A stretch of 64,000 nt of DNA from Magnolia sinica (lineage: Eukaryota > Streptophyta > Magnoliopsida > Magnoliales > Magnoliaceae). The DNA lies in NCBI RefSeq assembly GCF_029962835.1, contig NC_080577.1:25898501-25962500 (forward strand). Direction: 5' to 3'. This document shows, piece after piece, positions 11,223 to 22,762 of this stretch. The translations under genes and the position numbers were made by a program. How positions within the stretch are numbered: position 1 is the first letter of the stretch; every line of letters starts with the position of its first letter. The notes under the pieces were generated by a model that worked only from the letters and a program-made list of their open reading frames with translations, was not told the origin of the DNA and did not search any database.

Positions 11223-13087
11223 AGCGTGCTATATTGTATGGCTACCTTTTACTATTCTAATTTTATTATGTACGTGAAATGCTATCTCATCTTTAGATTT
11301 TAATATTTAGCTAATAATTATGTATTTTTATGGAAATATCAAATAATAGTGTCTATTTCTTTTATATCAATTTGAGGATTATCGTGTATTTTCTCCAATA
11401 ATAAGTGAATTTAGGAATGTTGATTGCACTCCCACAAGTGCACTTTCAAAGTGCATGTAAATTATCACCAGCGAACTTGAGTTGTATGCGTGGCAAATTG
11501 GAATATAGTTTGAAAGCCCATCCCCACTCCGCAAATTTCATGTTTCTAGTGCTCTTGGGTTTGCCCATTTGTCTGATTTGGTCAGGTATTGGCTTTCCTT
11601 AAACAATTGACTTGGCCTAAAGGTCCAATCTGATTTGAACTTATGACCCTCTTACTTCACCAATTACTCTAGTAGTAAGAGGAAAATATGCTATCATTAC
11701 AATTTTACTACAGCCAAACCAAACACCTTAATCATTAGTCAAATGCTGATTTACTTAAGGGCTTGTTTGGTTACAAGTAATTGCTGGTAAATGTTAGGAG
11801 CATCTTAATGATTAATTTTTAATAGCTGTTTGGATATAAGGGAAAATAGGAAGGTAATTCTGTCTTAAAAATCCAAACTATATTGTAAGGGATTGCTTTT
11901 GTAAAGTCCATGTGCCCTGTCATGATATATGTTTCTGATCCACATTGGTCATCCATTTTAATAGCTCATTTTAGGTATAAGCTCAAAAATGATGCAGATT
12001 TTATGCTCATGTAAATCACACCACAGGAAACAATGAGATAATAATGCCAACCATTAAAAATTAAAATTGGTGCAGGACACACAATGATGAGTTTCTGTCA
12101 TCCAATCTCTTCATACAGTTAGAAAGTCATTAATGAACTGAAAACACAAACATTAGATTGATCCAAAACTTTCGTTGCCCTAAAAAAGTTTTTAACAGTA
12201 GGCATTCGATTTCCAGTGTGATCCACATGCATTCTAGTTTTATCTCATTTTTAAGCTCATGCTTTAAAATGAGCTGATAAAATGAATGAACAGTATGGAT
12301 CAAACACATACATTAAAGTGGACCCCACAATTTTTAGTGTGATTTGTTTGTCTCCACATTGATTTTAGTGCACTAGTCAACCTTGTCTAATTATTACCCA
12401 TTTACAAACATTTACTTTGGTAAATAGTTAACCAAACATATTAGAGATAATTATTTTTTTTTGTAAATCTTGCACTTTATTATAGTATTACCATGTAACT
12501 TTTCAATCTAAACAATAATAATTGATTTTTGTGATGATTTGACATTAAAGTAATGTAAAAAATTTATCATCATAATTTTAACAATTTTACTGAGGCTAAA
12601 TAAATAAAAAATGTAAAAGTACTATCATGGTCAAATGTAACTAAGTTCAGGAGACAAGTAAGGTAAGTTGTAACTATTGCCTTTTTTTTTTTATATTAAT
12701 TTTATAATAAGTGAAACAAACAGGCCGTTAAGTTCGGGTCTAAATTCGAAATTAGTCTTTACCCTAGGTATTCATGTCGAATGGCCTTTTAAACAATTAT
12801 AATTATTGAATAATAAGGGCCAAATCGGGTACTTGAATGGGTATATAAGGAATATATTTGTATGCGTGCTCAAATCCTATTAGATGTGTTAGACTCAAAA
12901 CACATTAATCCAAATCTAACCCTATTATAATAGGTATTGAACGATAATAGATCCTGGCCCAACCTAAGTAAATCAAATTGAGTTATCAAATAAGCCTCAC
13001 ACGCAGGGGTTCATTTGGATGGTAAGATATTTTACATAGCATGCTTATGCCTCAAGTAGCTTATCTTTGTTGGAATGTATGGCCATT
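11053..13087 (+). repeat. Tandem segmental duplication, copy B
   Basis: About 2.03 kb is collinear with copy A from the GRP 3' fragment, through the MITE-like repeat (about 11900-12345), to the boundary 'CTTTGTTGGAATGTATGGCC'. Divergence from copies A and C is roughly 15% by eye with many small indels, so the duplication is old. Confidence 0.85.
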
Positions 13088-13273
13088 GGTAGTGGAATTG
13101 GCGGAGGAGTGGGAGGAGGCTTAGGAGGTGGGTTTGGCAAGGGTGGTGGATTCGGTGAAGGTGTCTGGGGTGGCTCTGGAGGTAGTTTTGGAGGTGGTGG
13201 TGGGGCTGGCAGAGGTGGTGGATTAGGCGGCGGTGGCGGAGGAGGTTGTGGGATTGGTGGGGGATCTCATTTA
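13079..13273 (+). pseudogene. GRP 3'-end fragment (copy C)
   Basis: About 195 bases encode GSGIGGGVGGGLGGGFGKGG and continue to GGGSH, collinear with the parent's C terminus. The parent's TGA after the His codon is TTA here, so the frame runs on into the flank for about 26 more codons. There is no promoter or signal peptide, so it is a truncated duplicate. Confidence 0.8.
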
Positions 13274-13639
13274 ACGTGCTTCATTACATGGCCACCTTTT
13301 TTCTTTTCTCGTTTGATTATGTACGTGAAATGCTATCTCATTGTTAGATTTTAATATCATATCATTAGCTAATAATTATGTATTCTTATGGAAATATCAA
13401 GTGAGAGTGTCTATGTTTTCTATCCGTTTAAAGATTATTGTGTATTTTCTCCAATAATAAGTGAATTGAAGAATATTTACTACATTCCCACAACTACACT
13501 TTTAAAGTGCATGTTACTCCTTAACAATGAACTTGAGTTGTATGTGTGGAAATTTGGAATAGTTTGAAAGGCAACCCTCCCTACACAAATTCCTTGTTTC
13601 TAGTGCCCTTAGGTTTGTCCATTTGTCTGCTTTGGTCAG
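13088..13639 (+). repeat. Tandem segmental duplication, copy C, left part
   Basis: It is collinear with copies A and B up to '...GTCTGCTTTGGTCAG', where the CRM-like retrotransposon begins. The copy resumes at 19617 after the element. Confidence 0.85.
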
Positions 13640-14438
13640 TGATATAGAGCGAGTCGCGGACAGTTTCATGGCCAAGATGGATCAGAAAGGCCCGGTCGAC
13701 AACAGAAGTGATCCGGACCGTTGGACCTTAGATCGGGCGTATCTTACAATTCGGAATGAGTTACCTGACATAAAACATATGATTTTGGGGTAGAACGAGC
13801 TACTTTAGCCAACCAACCTTGCTATTAGATCGGGCGTATCTCACAATTCGGAATGAGTTACCTGACGTAAAATATATGATTTTGGGATAGAACGAGCTAC
13901 TTTAGCCAACCAACTCTGTTATGCCAGGTTACGCAGCCCGAAATTGAGAAAAACCCCTTGATCGATGGTCGTTTCCCTGTTTTAATTTCATTTTTACTAT
14001 AAATAATAAGTTTTAGTTTGATTATAACTCTTCATCCGTCGGGCTTTAGGAGTTGCGCCCAATGTGAAAAGAGCTTAGAATAATTAGGAGAACGGTTTGG
14101 TGAAGCCAAATAGGACACTTACTATTTTTGGCCGAAAACCTTGCCCACTAGTAGACATCACGACCGTCTATAAATAGTAAGTTTACTATTTATAGTAAGT
14201 CGCGGATTCTAGGAGTTTTAGTTGTAGTTTGATTCTGATTTCTTTCCCATTGCTTAGTACCCCTATTTAAAGGGATTTGAACTCGTTTTTATGGACCAAT
14301 TAATCAATTTTGAATTTATTAGAATTTATTTCTATTTTCTGCTTTCTTTCCTTGTGGATTCGAGAAGTCTCTGTGAGGAGTCTAGAGAAGCTCCGTGGAT
14401 TCAAAGTAGTTATCCTCATCACGTTCATCCTTGCATCA
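13640..14438 (+). repeat. 5' LTR of the CRM-like element (with internal ~97-bp tandem duplication)
   Basis: It is 799 bases against 703 for the 3' LTR. The difference is a tandem duplication of a ~97-base unit (about 13729-13922, block GATCGGGCGTATCT...CTTTAGCCAACCAAC). A CTATTTAAAG promoter-like box lies near 14269. Confidence 0.9.
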
Positions 14439-14439
14439 A

Positions 14440-14452
14440 TTGGTATCAGAGT
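14440..14452 (+). other. Primer-binding site (tRNA-Met type)
   Basis: TTGGTATCAGAGT follows the 5' LTR directly. It matches the usual plant gypsy/copia initiator-Met primer site TGGTATCAGAGC with one change. Confidence 0.85.
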
Positions 14453-14473
14453 GAGGATTCCCCTCGGGCCGAT

Positions 14474-17400
14474 GACAAATAATGAAGGTATGAATCAAAA
14501 TCCCGTGGATGGTGATCCAGGGATTCGTTATCTTTCGGAAAGAATGGAAGCTTTCCACCGGGAGAGTCAATTGACCATGCAAGGGCTGCAGGCAACTCTC
14601 TCGATCGTCTTACGGATGCACTACTTCCGCTCCGAGCCCTAGGCAGTGCTCCACCACCTTTGGTTGCTCCGCCACTCATGGTGGCTCCACCACCCATGGT
14701 TACTATACGACGCAACCCCGATTTTTGTAGAGCACTACCAGTGGCAAACCGTTCATGGAGGTGATCATCTAGATCGTGCTAAAAGAGACTATCGAGGTAA
14801 GGCTGAACTTCCTAGTTTTAACGGTTTATTACGTATAGAAGATTTTCTCAATTGGCTAGCCGAAGTAGAGAGATATTTTGATTATATGGACGTGTCAAAT
14901 CATAAAATGGTAAAATTGGTAGCGTTTAAATTAAAATCTGGTGCTTCTGCAAGGTGGGAACAATTACAACTCTCACGAGCCTGTCTGAACAAGGCGCCCA
15001 TCTCATCATGACCACGGATGAGATGTCTTCTTTGATCACGATTTCTCCCTAGTGATTATGAGTAGATATTATTTCAGCAATATCAAAATTGCTGACAAAG
15101 AAATTGAACCGTCACAGATTATACTGAAGAATTTCAACGGTTGGCTACACGAAACGATTTGTCAGAATCTGAGTCATAGAAGGTGGCACGATTTATAGGT
15201 GGGTTGCGACCGACAATTCAGGACTGAGTTCAGATGTACCTAGTCAGGACCGTGGATGAAGCAGTTCAATTGGCGGGTAGGGCAGAAACACAGCTTGTAA
15301 GAGCTCCTACTCGTCCATATCCTTTAACTCGACCCCCCATGACGGGTCCCACGCAGGATCTAGTGTTGGCACGAGAAAAAGATCCAGTAGAAGAACATCC
15401 TCAACCTCCTACAACTGCAAACCGTGATACGGGGAGCGGCTCATCCAGACCTCAATGTGCAGCACCCACAACAGCAGGTCCGAGTAGGATTCCAAATCCT
15501 TATGCTCGGCTAAGGTCGAACAATTGTTACCGCTGTGGCTAAACAGGCCACTTATCAAACACTTGTCCTCAACGTCCCACAGCACACTTGACTATAAACG
15601 AAGGGGGCACTGAAGATGAGGCCGCAGAAGAAGACCATGGCTTTGATGAATATGAACAAACTACTGAAGAAATACCAGGTGGTGATGAAGTGACGGGCGA
15701 GGATCGTGGCGAATTTCTAGTTGTGAGGTGATTACTGTATGCCCCACGAAAGGAATTACAACCACAGCGACACAATATATTTTGTACTCGGTGCACTGTC
15801 AACGGAAAGGTCTGTGATGTGATCATAGACAGTAGTAGCGAGAACATCATCTTAAGAGTGATGGTGGATAAGTTGCAACTACTAACGACGAAACATCCTT
15901 CCCCGTACTCAATTGGCTGGATAAAAAAGGTGAATGAGACCAAGGTAACTAAATAATGCACTATCTCATTTTCAATTGGCAAAAATTATAAGCATCAAAT
16001 ACTTTGTAACGTGATCGACATGGAAGCTTGTCATATGCTACTCCGTCGACCATGTCAGTTGGACAGTGATGTGACCCATCGGGGACGAGATAATGTTTAC
16101 ATATTCGTCAAGAATAATTATAAAATAATCATTGCCCCTATGACACTAAAGAACCACCTTGAAACTTTTAAAGTAGAGGGGAGTTCCCTCTTGACCATTC
16201 GGAATTTCATGGAGGAATCTAAGGAAACCGGCGAGGTATACGTCGTAGTGGTGAAGGGCGAGGAAGAGGAACCCTCGAACATTCCTCCAAGTTTAAGACT
16301 ATTGCTAAATGAATTCAAAGAAGTCTGGTTTGAGGATCTACCTGATGGATTCTCCCCATGAGGGACATCCAACATCACATAGACCTCGTCCCTGGGGCTA
16401 GCCTACCCAACCGCCCTCATTATCAGATAAGTCCGAAGGAGTGTGAGATACTTTAGGGGTAAGTGGAGGAATTGATCCGTAAAGGTCTCTTGAGAAAGAG
16501 CATGAGCTCATGTGATGTACCATCATTATTAACGTCAAAAAAAGATGAAAGCTGGCGCATCTATGTCGACAGCCGGCAATCAACAAAATTACCATCAAGT
16601 ATCGGTTCCCAATACCACGGTTGGACGACATGCTCGATATCCTAGAAGGGGCCAAGGTGTTCTCTAAACTAGATCTAAGGAGCGGGTACCATCAGATTCA
16701 TATCCAACCCGGTGATGAATGGAAAACGACATTCAAGACCAAGGAAGGGTTGTATGAGTGGCTGGTCATGCCCTTTCGGCCTATCGAACGCACCAAGTAC
16801 TTTTATGCGTCTAATGAATCAAGTTTTAAAACTGTTCACTAGCTGATTTGTGGTGGTATATTTTGATGACATATTGATATATAGCCAGGATGAGGTGGAG
16901 CACAGAAAATATCTTAGGAAGGTGCTGCAGGTCCTACAAATTAATAAGTTGTACCTCAACTTGAAAAAGTGTAGTTTTTTAACTGACGGCCTGTTGTTTT
17001 TAGGATTTGTTGTAACGTCCACAGGCATTCGTTTGGACGATGAAAAGGTGCGAGCTATTAGGGAATGGCTGATCTCGACAAACATTCATGAGGTGAGGAG
17101 TTTTCACGAGTTGGAGACTTTCTATCGTCGATTTGTGCGAGATTTTAGCACCATAGTCACGCCTATAACAGATTGCATGAAAAAAGGACTATTCCAGTAG
17201 CTGATAAGAGCTTTCATGAGATCAAGCATCGTTTGTCTATAACACCGGTCTTGGTGCTTCCTAATTTCGACAAATTATTTGAGGTTGAGTGTGATGCTTT
17301 ATACGTCGGAATTGGGGGAGTATTATCATAGGAAAGCAGGTCGGTAGCCTTCTACAACGAGAAGCTCAGCGAAACCCGAAAGAAGTGGTCGACTTTTGAG

Positions 17401-18890
17401 CTTGAGTTGTACACAGTTGTTTAGGCGCTGCGACATTGGCAGCATTATCTAATTCAAAAAGAGTTTGTTCTGTACACTGACCATCAAGCATTAAAGTTTA
17501 TTAATAGTCAGACTAATGTGAATCGTGTGCATGCTAGATGGGTTACGTTTTTACAGAAATTCACGTTCGTTCTAAAGCACAAGTCAGGGTAGCAGAACAA
17601 GGTGGCTGATGTACTTAGCCGTCGTGCATCACTACTTATTACGATGAGCAACAAGGTGGTCGACTTCGACTGTCTCAAGGAGCTGTATGCCGAGGAAGAG
17701 GACTTCAAAGATTCTTGGGTGAAGTGTCAAGAAGGTCACTCCAGTGACCTTCATATACAGGACGATTTTTTCTTTAAAGGGAATCGATTGTGCATCCTCC
17801 AAAGTTCCCTGAGGCAGCAGATTATTCAAGAGCTATATGGAGGTGGCCTCGGTGGACACCTTGGGTGAGATAAGACTTGAGCTCTTGTGGAAGAGCGGTA
17901 TTACTGGCCGCAATTAGTACATGATATGGGAAAGGCCGTACAACGTTGTTATGTTTGTCAGACCTCCAAGGGACAATCTCAGAATATGGGCCTCTACACC
18001 CCGTTACCTGTGCTTGACGGTCATTGGGAGGATTTATCAATGGACTTCATGCTTAGTCTCCCACGAACACAATACGGTATGGATTCGGTGTTCGTGGTGG
18101 TAGATTGTTTCTCCAAGATGACACACTTTATCCCATGCAAGAAGACCCTTGATGCAACACACGTGGCGAATCTATTCTTCAAGGAGATCGTACGGCTACA
18201 TGGGGTCCCCAAGACCATTACTTTTGATCGTGACATGAAGTTCATTAGCCACTTTTGGCGAACTTTGTGGACTCGATTCGATACACGACTTCAATTCAGC
18301 AGTGCTTACCACCCACAGATTGATGGGCAGACCGAAGTTGTGAATCGCGCGTTGGAAAACCTCCTTTGCTATATTTCAGGAGAAAAATCGAAGCACTAGG
18401 ATTTGGCCTTGTCTCAAGTAGAGTTTGCATTCAACAACATGGTGAACCGCTCGACAGGGAAATCACCGTTCCAGATTATCTATGGACGAGTGCCTTGTCA
18501 CACGCTTGACTTGGTCCCTCTGCCCAAGCACCCAGGCACGAGCATTACAGCAGAACATATGGCAGACAAGATCAGGGCATCCATGCAGAAGTGCAGACCA
18601 AGCTCCATACCTCGAACGAGAAGTACAAGGAACAAGCAAACAAGCACCGGCGACAAAAAGTGTTCGAGTTGGGTGACCGCGTTATGGTCCATCTACGCAA
18701 AGAGAGATTTCCAACCGAAACGTACAACAAGTTGAAAAATAAGAAGATTGGACCTGTCCTAATCATTCGAAAGATCAATGACAACACTTACGTTGTTGAT
18801 CTTCCAGATGACATAGCGATCTAACGGACTTTCAACGTCGCGGACCTGACCAAGTTTCATGAACCAGGGCAGGATGAGAACTCGAGGAAG
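14474..18890 (+). pseudogene. gag-pol remnants of the CRM-like element
   Basis: Recognisable in order are a gag core (about 14790-15010, RIEDFLNWLAEVERYFDYMD), a CCHC zinc-knuckle area (about 15520-15570), reverse transcriptase (about 16620-17100; [19 protein letters not shown] and VVYFDDILIYS, the latter with the catalytic DD pair), RNase H (about 17270-17630), and integrase (about 17820-18390; [45 protein letters not shown]). The tail has [16 protein letters not shown]. Wording such as EVRSFHELETFYRRF and [10 protein letters not shown] fits the CRM lineage of chromoviruses. The region is heavily broken and cannot make a polyprotein. Confidence 0.85.
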
Positions 18891-18913
18891 AGTTATTTTG
18901 AAGTGGAGGGGAT

Positions 18914-19616
18914 TGATGTAGAGCAGGTCGCGGACAGTTTCATGGCCAAGATGTATCAGAAAAGGCCCGGTCGACAACAGAAGTGATCCGGACCGTCGGA
19001 CCTTAGATCGGGCGTATCTCACAATCCGGAATGAGTTACCTGATGTAAAATATATGATTTTAGGGTAGAACGAGCTACTTTAGCCAACCAACCCTGCTAT
19101 GCCGGGTTGCGCAGCCCAGAATTATGAAAAAACCCTTGATCGACGGTCGTTTCCTTGTTTTAATTTCATTTTTACTATAAATAATAAGTTTTAGTTTGAT
19201 TATAACTCTTCATCCGTCGGGCTTTAGGAGTTGCGCCCAACGTGAAAAGAGCTTAGAATAATTAGGAGAACGGTTTGGTGAAGCCAAATAGGACACTTAC
19301 TATTTTTGGCCGAAAACCTTGCGCACTAGTAGACATCACGACCGTCTATAAATAGTTAGTTTACTATTTATAGTAAGTCGCGGATTCTAGGAGTTTTAGT
19401 TGTAGTTTGATTCTGATTTCTTTCCCATTGCTTGGCACCCCTATTTAAAGGGATTTGAACTCATTTTTATGGATCAATTAATCAATTTTGAATTTATTAG
19501 AATTTATTTCTATTTTCTGCTTTCTTTCCTCATGGATTCGAGAAGTCTCTGTGAGGAGTCCAGAGAAGCTCCGTGGATTCGGAGTAGTTATCCTCATCAC
19601 GTTCATCCCTGCATCA
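18914..19616 (+). repeat. 3' LTR of the CRM-like element
   Basis: It is 703 bases, collinear with the 5' LTR except for one copy of the ~97-base unit. It is preceded by the purine tract AGTGGAGGGGA and ends ...CCTGCATCA before the TTCAG flank. Confidence 0.9.
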
Positions 19617-21001
19617 TTCAGGTATTGGCTTTCCACGGATAATTGACTTAGGCTAAAGGTTCGATATGGTTTGAACTTATGGCCTTCTTGCTTCACCAAT
19701 TACTCTAGTAGTATGAGGAAAATATATTATCATTACGATTTTACTACAAAACCAAACACCCTAATCGTTAGTCAAATGCAGATTTACTTAAGGGCTTGTT
19801 TGGTTACAATTAATTATCGATAAATGTTGAGAGCATCTTAATGATTAGTTTTTAATATCCGTTTGGATATGAGAGAAAATAGGAAGGTATTTCTGTCTTG
19901 CAAATTGAAACTATATTGTACAAGATTGCCTTTGTAAAATTCATGGGCCCTACCATGATGTATATTTCTGATCCACACCGTCCATCCATTTTAATAGCTC
20001 ATTTTAGGGCATAATTCCAAAAATGAGGTAGATTTTATGCTTAAGTGGACCACACCATAGGAAACAACGGGGATAATAATGCTGACCATAAAAAACTGAA
20101 ATTAGTACAGTACACACAATGATGTGTTTCCGTCATCCAATCTTTTCATAAGGTTAGAAAGTCATTAATGAACTAAAAACACTAATATTAGTTTGATCCA
20201 AACCTTTCATCGCCCTAAAAAAGTTTTTAATAGTAGGTGTTCGATTTCAATTGTAGTCCATGGTGTGGTCCACATGCATTCTAGATTTTCCTCATATTTT
20301 GGCTCATGCCTTAAAATGAGCCAATAAAACGAATGGACAGTGTGGATCAAACATGCACATTAAAGTGGTGCTCATAAAATTTAGCGTGCTTAGTTTTTCC
20401 TCATTGATTTTAGTGCACTGGTCAACCTCGTCTGAACAGTTTACATGAACTTAAAAGGGTACATAATTATTACCCATTTACCAACATTTACTTTGGTAAA
20501 TGGTTAACCAAATAGGTCAAAGATAAGTAATTTGTAAATGTTGAACTTTTTCATAATATTACCGGGAAAATTTTCAATATAAACGGTAACAATTGATTTT
20601 TGTGATAATTTAACATTGAAGTAATGTGAATTTGTAATCATCATGATTTTAACAATTTTACCATGGATAAATAAGAAAAATATAAAAGTATTGTCATGGT
20701 AAAATGTAACCAAGATCTTGGGAGATAGGTAAGGTAATTTGTAACCACTGCCAATTTTCTTTATATTACTGTTGTAATGGGTGAAACAAACGTGCCCTTA
20801 AGTTCAGGTCTAAATTCAGATTTAGTCTTTACCCCAAGCATGCATTTCGAATAGCCTTTCAAACAATGATAATTATTGAATAATAGGGCCAAATAGGGTA
20901 CTTAATTATGTAGATAAGGAAGATATTTGTATGCGCACTCAAATCCTATTAAGCATGAATTCAAATCTATCTCCATTATAATAGGTACTCAACGATAATA
21001 G
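19617..21001 (+). repeat. Tandem segmental duplication, copy C, right part
   Basis: It resumes collinearity with copies A and B at 'TCAGGTATTGGCTTTCC', includes the third copy of the MITE-like repeat (about 19940-20390), and stops after 'ACTCAACGATAATAG' near 21001. The last ~70 bases of the unit are missing there, replaced by unrelated sequence. Confidence 0.85.
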
Positions 21002-22446
21002 AAATAGTACCTTATTTTTATTTTTTTATTTAAATTACATCCAGATACATTCATGAAGGTAACATTCACAAGAATAAAATTGATTGGATTGATTATTTCA
21101 TCAGAGTAACAAAATTCAATAAATAATCAAATGCCTTCTCAATGGAAGCTTATTACATTAATCAAGTTCGCAGCGGAAGTATAAAACTAAATAATAAAAC
21201 TATCTTCATATTCTTTTAGTATAGTCTTCTATAGGGAGATGGTCCTCTAGGTCTTCAAGCTGTACATCACCAGCATCATCTGTACGGTTGGGAGAGGGTC
21301 AATGCCCTACTCATAGTGATGGTTATCATTTAAGATTAACAGTAATTCAAAAGTTTCATAAAAGAAATGTAAAGGTTCTGATACGCCCCATACTTCACAA
21401 CTATAAGAGGTATCAATGCACAAGCAATTTATATGAGACGCATGCCTAACAAAATATATACGGTTGATCACACTTAGCGATCGTCACAATGTGGAATACA
21501 ATTATAGTTATCCGACTCGCCCTGCATCCCATACTACGAAGATTCACCGGTGTGTCCCACGTTTAACATGGATTTATGCGGTTATCCCAACACGACCACA
21601 ACACATGACTGAGTAAATCACGTAACCCAGATTAGAGTGACTAATTGCGATATCAAACCCCCAAAAAGAAAAGACCGGATTGGAGCGACTAACTACGACA
21701 TTTAACCCCCAAAAAGAAAAAAAAATTGATGTAATATGTACAATAATTAATACACTAATTTGTGAACCATCACCCATGAAACATGGAATTATGTGTCACC
21801 ACAGGGCCGCAACTGAAAACGCATTACGTCTACAATATTTATTCGATCGCTAGAAGAGGGATACCCAACATAGTACTTACACCAAAAAGGAAAATTCATT
21901 GAATAATGGGAGTTCAGGAATATCAAAACACATGCCTAAACCTTAAAGATAAATAACACAAGGCCAATATAATAAGAAGAAGAGAGGCAATGACCAACTC
22001 AGCAAAGATACAAGTAGCAATGGCCAAGGTAATAAAGAGGAGAGTGACAATGGTAAACTCAATAAAAGAAGAGTAGCGATGGCTAACTCAACAAATAAAC
22101 GAGTGACAATGGCCAACTCAAATATAAGGAGAGTGGTAATAACCAACTCAATAAAGAGGAGAGTGGTAAGGGCCAACTCAATAAATTGATAAAGGCAAGG
22201 GCAAGGCTTGTATCCATCGTCTCACATAAATTCATAAAGATCATTCGTAATCAACATCACACTATAATCCCAAAGGGCAAATAATTGATGGTAAAACATA
22301 TAATTGCAGGGATGATTCATAGTACCATAAAGGCATGTAAAAGTAAGATAAATATAACAACTTAAATTAATGTAAGCTTAAAGGATAAAACCCACCCTGG
22401 ACCATGCTGATGGGCTACGCCCAAATCTAAAATACGGGTCGTTACA
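21002..22446 (-). mobile_element. Probable gypsy-type LTR sequence, minus orientation
   Basis: Read on the minus strand, the right edge starts TGTAACGACCCG, a common start for plant Ty3/gypsy LTRs. The interior is non-coding and contains a ~55-base direct repeat (about 21620-21720) and a ~32-base tandem array (21955-22210). The other end and a target duplication were not found, so it may be partial. The family is not assigned. Confidence 0.4.
21955..22210. repeat. ~32-bp tandem array, about seven degenerate units
   Basis: Units read approximately AATAAAGAGGAGAGTGGTAA followed by GGCCAACTC, and recur about every 30-34 bases. On the plus strand all are purine-rich. Minisatellites of this kind are frequent inside LTRs. 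No coding role is likely. Confidence 0.8.
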
Positions 22447-22762
22447 CTCACGGTTTTCACAGGCATTGCTATAGTGTGCGGGAGAGTTTCTTTTCCAAAT
22501 CGGTTCTTTAGTTGGCGGGGTCCACTGATGGTGGAGATCATCCCATATGGAGCGTTGAGATCCAGTGATGATAATCCTAGTTGGGGCATGCTCGCTTTAG
22601 GAGTAAGAAATGGAGGTAGTTCTGTTTTGAATTTGAACACAACTGGTTGCAGAAGGGTTGTCAGCTTAGAGGGACGTGACCTAATGTAGCATTAAGTGAG
22701 GTCCACTTGTGATGAGTTATTGGGAAATCTATTCTCTCCATCGATTTCGTGGGGTCATGTTG
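22447..22762. other. Host sequence left of the Athila-type solo LTR
   Basis: This 316-base piece was contiguous with 56028 onward before the solo LTR inserted. The minus strand holds a frame of about 60 codons ending near 22452 (includes SLDLNAPYGMISTISGPRQL). It runs into an ACC|GTGAGT splice-donor-like junction. The frame is not recognised and may be a captured exon or retroelement sequence. Confidence 0.35.

Larger units (their letters stand above)
13640..19616 (+). mobile_element. Ty3/gypsy LTR retrotransposon, CRM-like chromovirus, complete in outline but broken
   Basis: The parts in order are a 5' LTR (13640-14438), a tRNA-Met primer site (14440-14452), gag-pol remnants (about 14474-18890), a purine tract (18902-18912) and a 3' LTR (18914-19616). 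The ends are TG...CA, and the flanks are GTCAG (13635-13639) and TTCAG (19617-19621), a five-base target duplication with one change. It sits inside copy C of the GRP-flank duplication, so it is younger than that duplication. The LTRs are about 95% identical by eye, which suggests an age of a few to several million years, depending on the substitution rate. The coding part is broken in many places (a dozen or more), so the element is a fossil. Confidence 0.9.
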
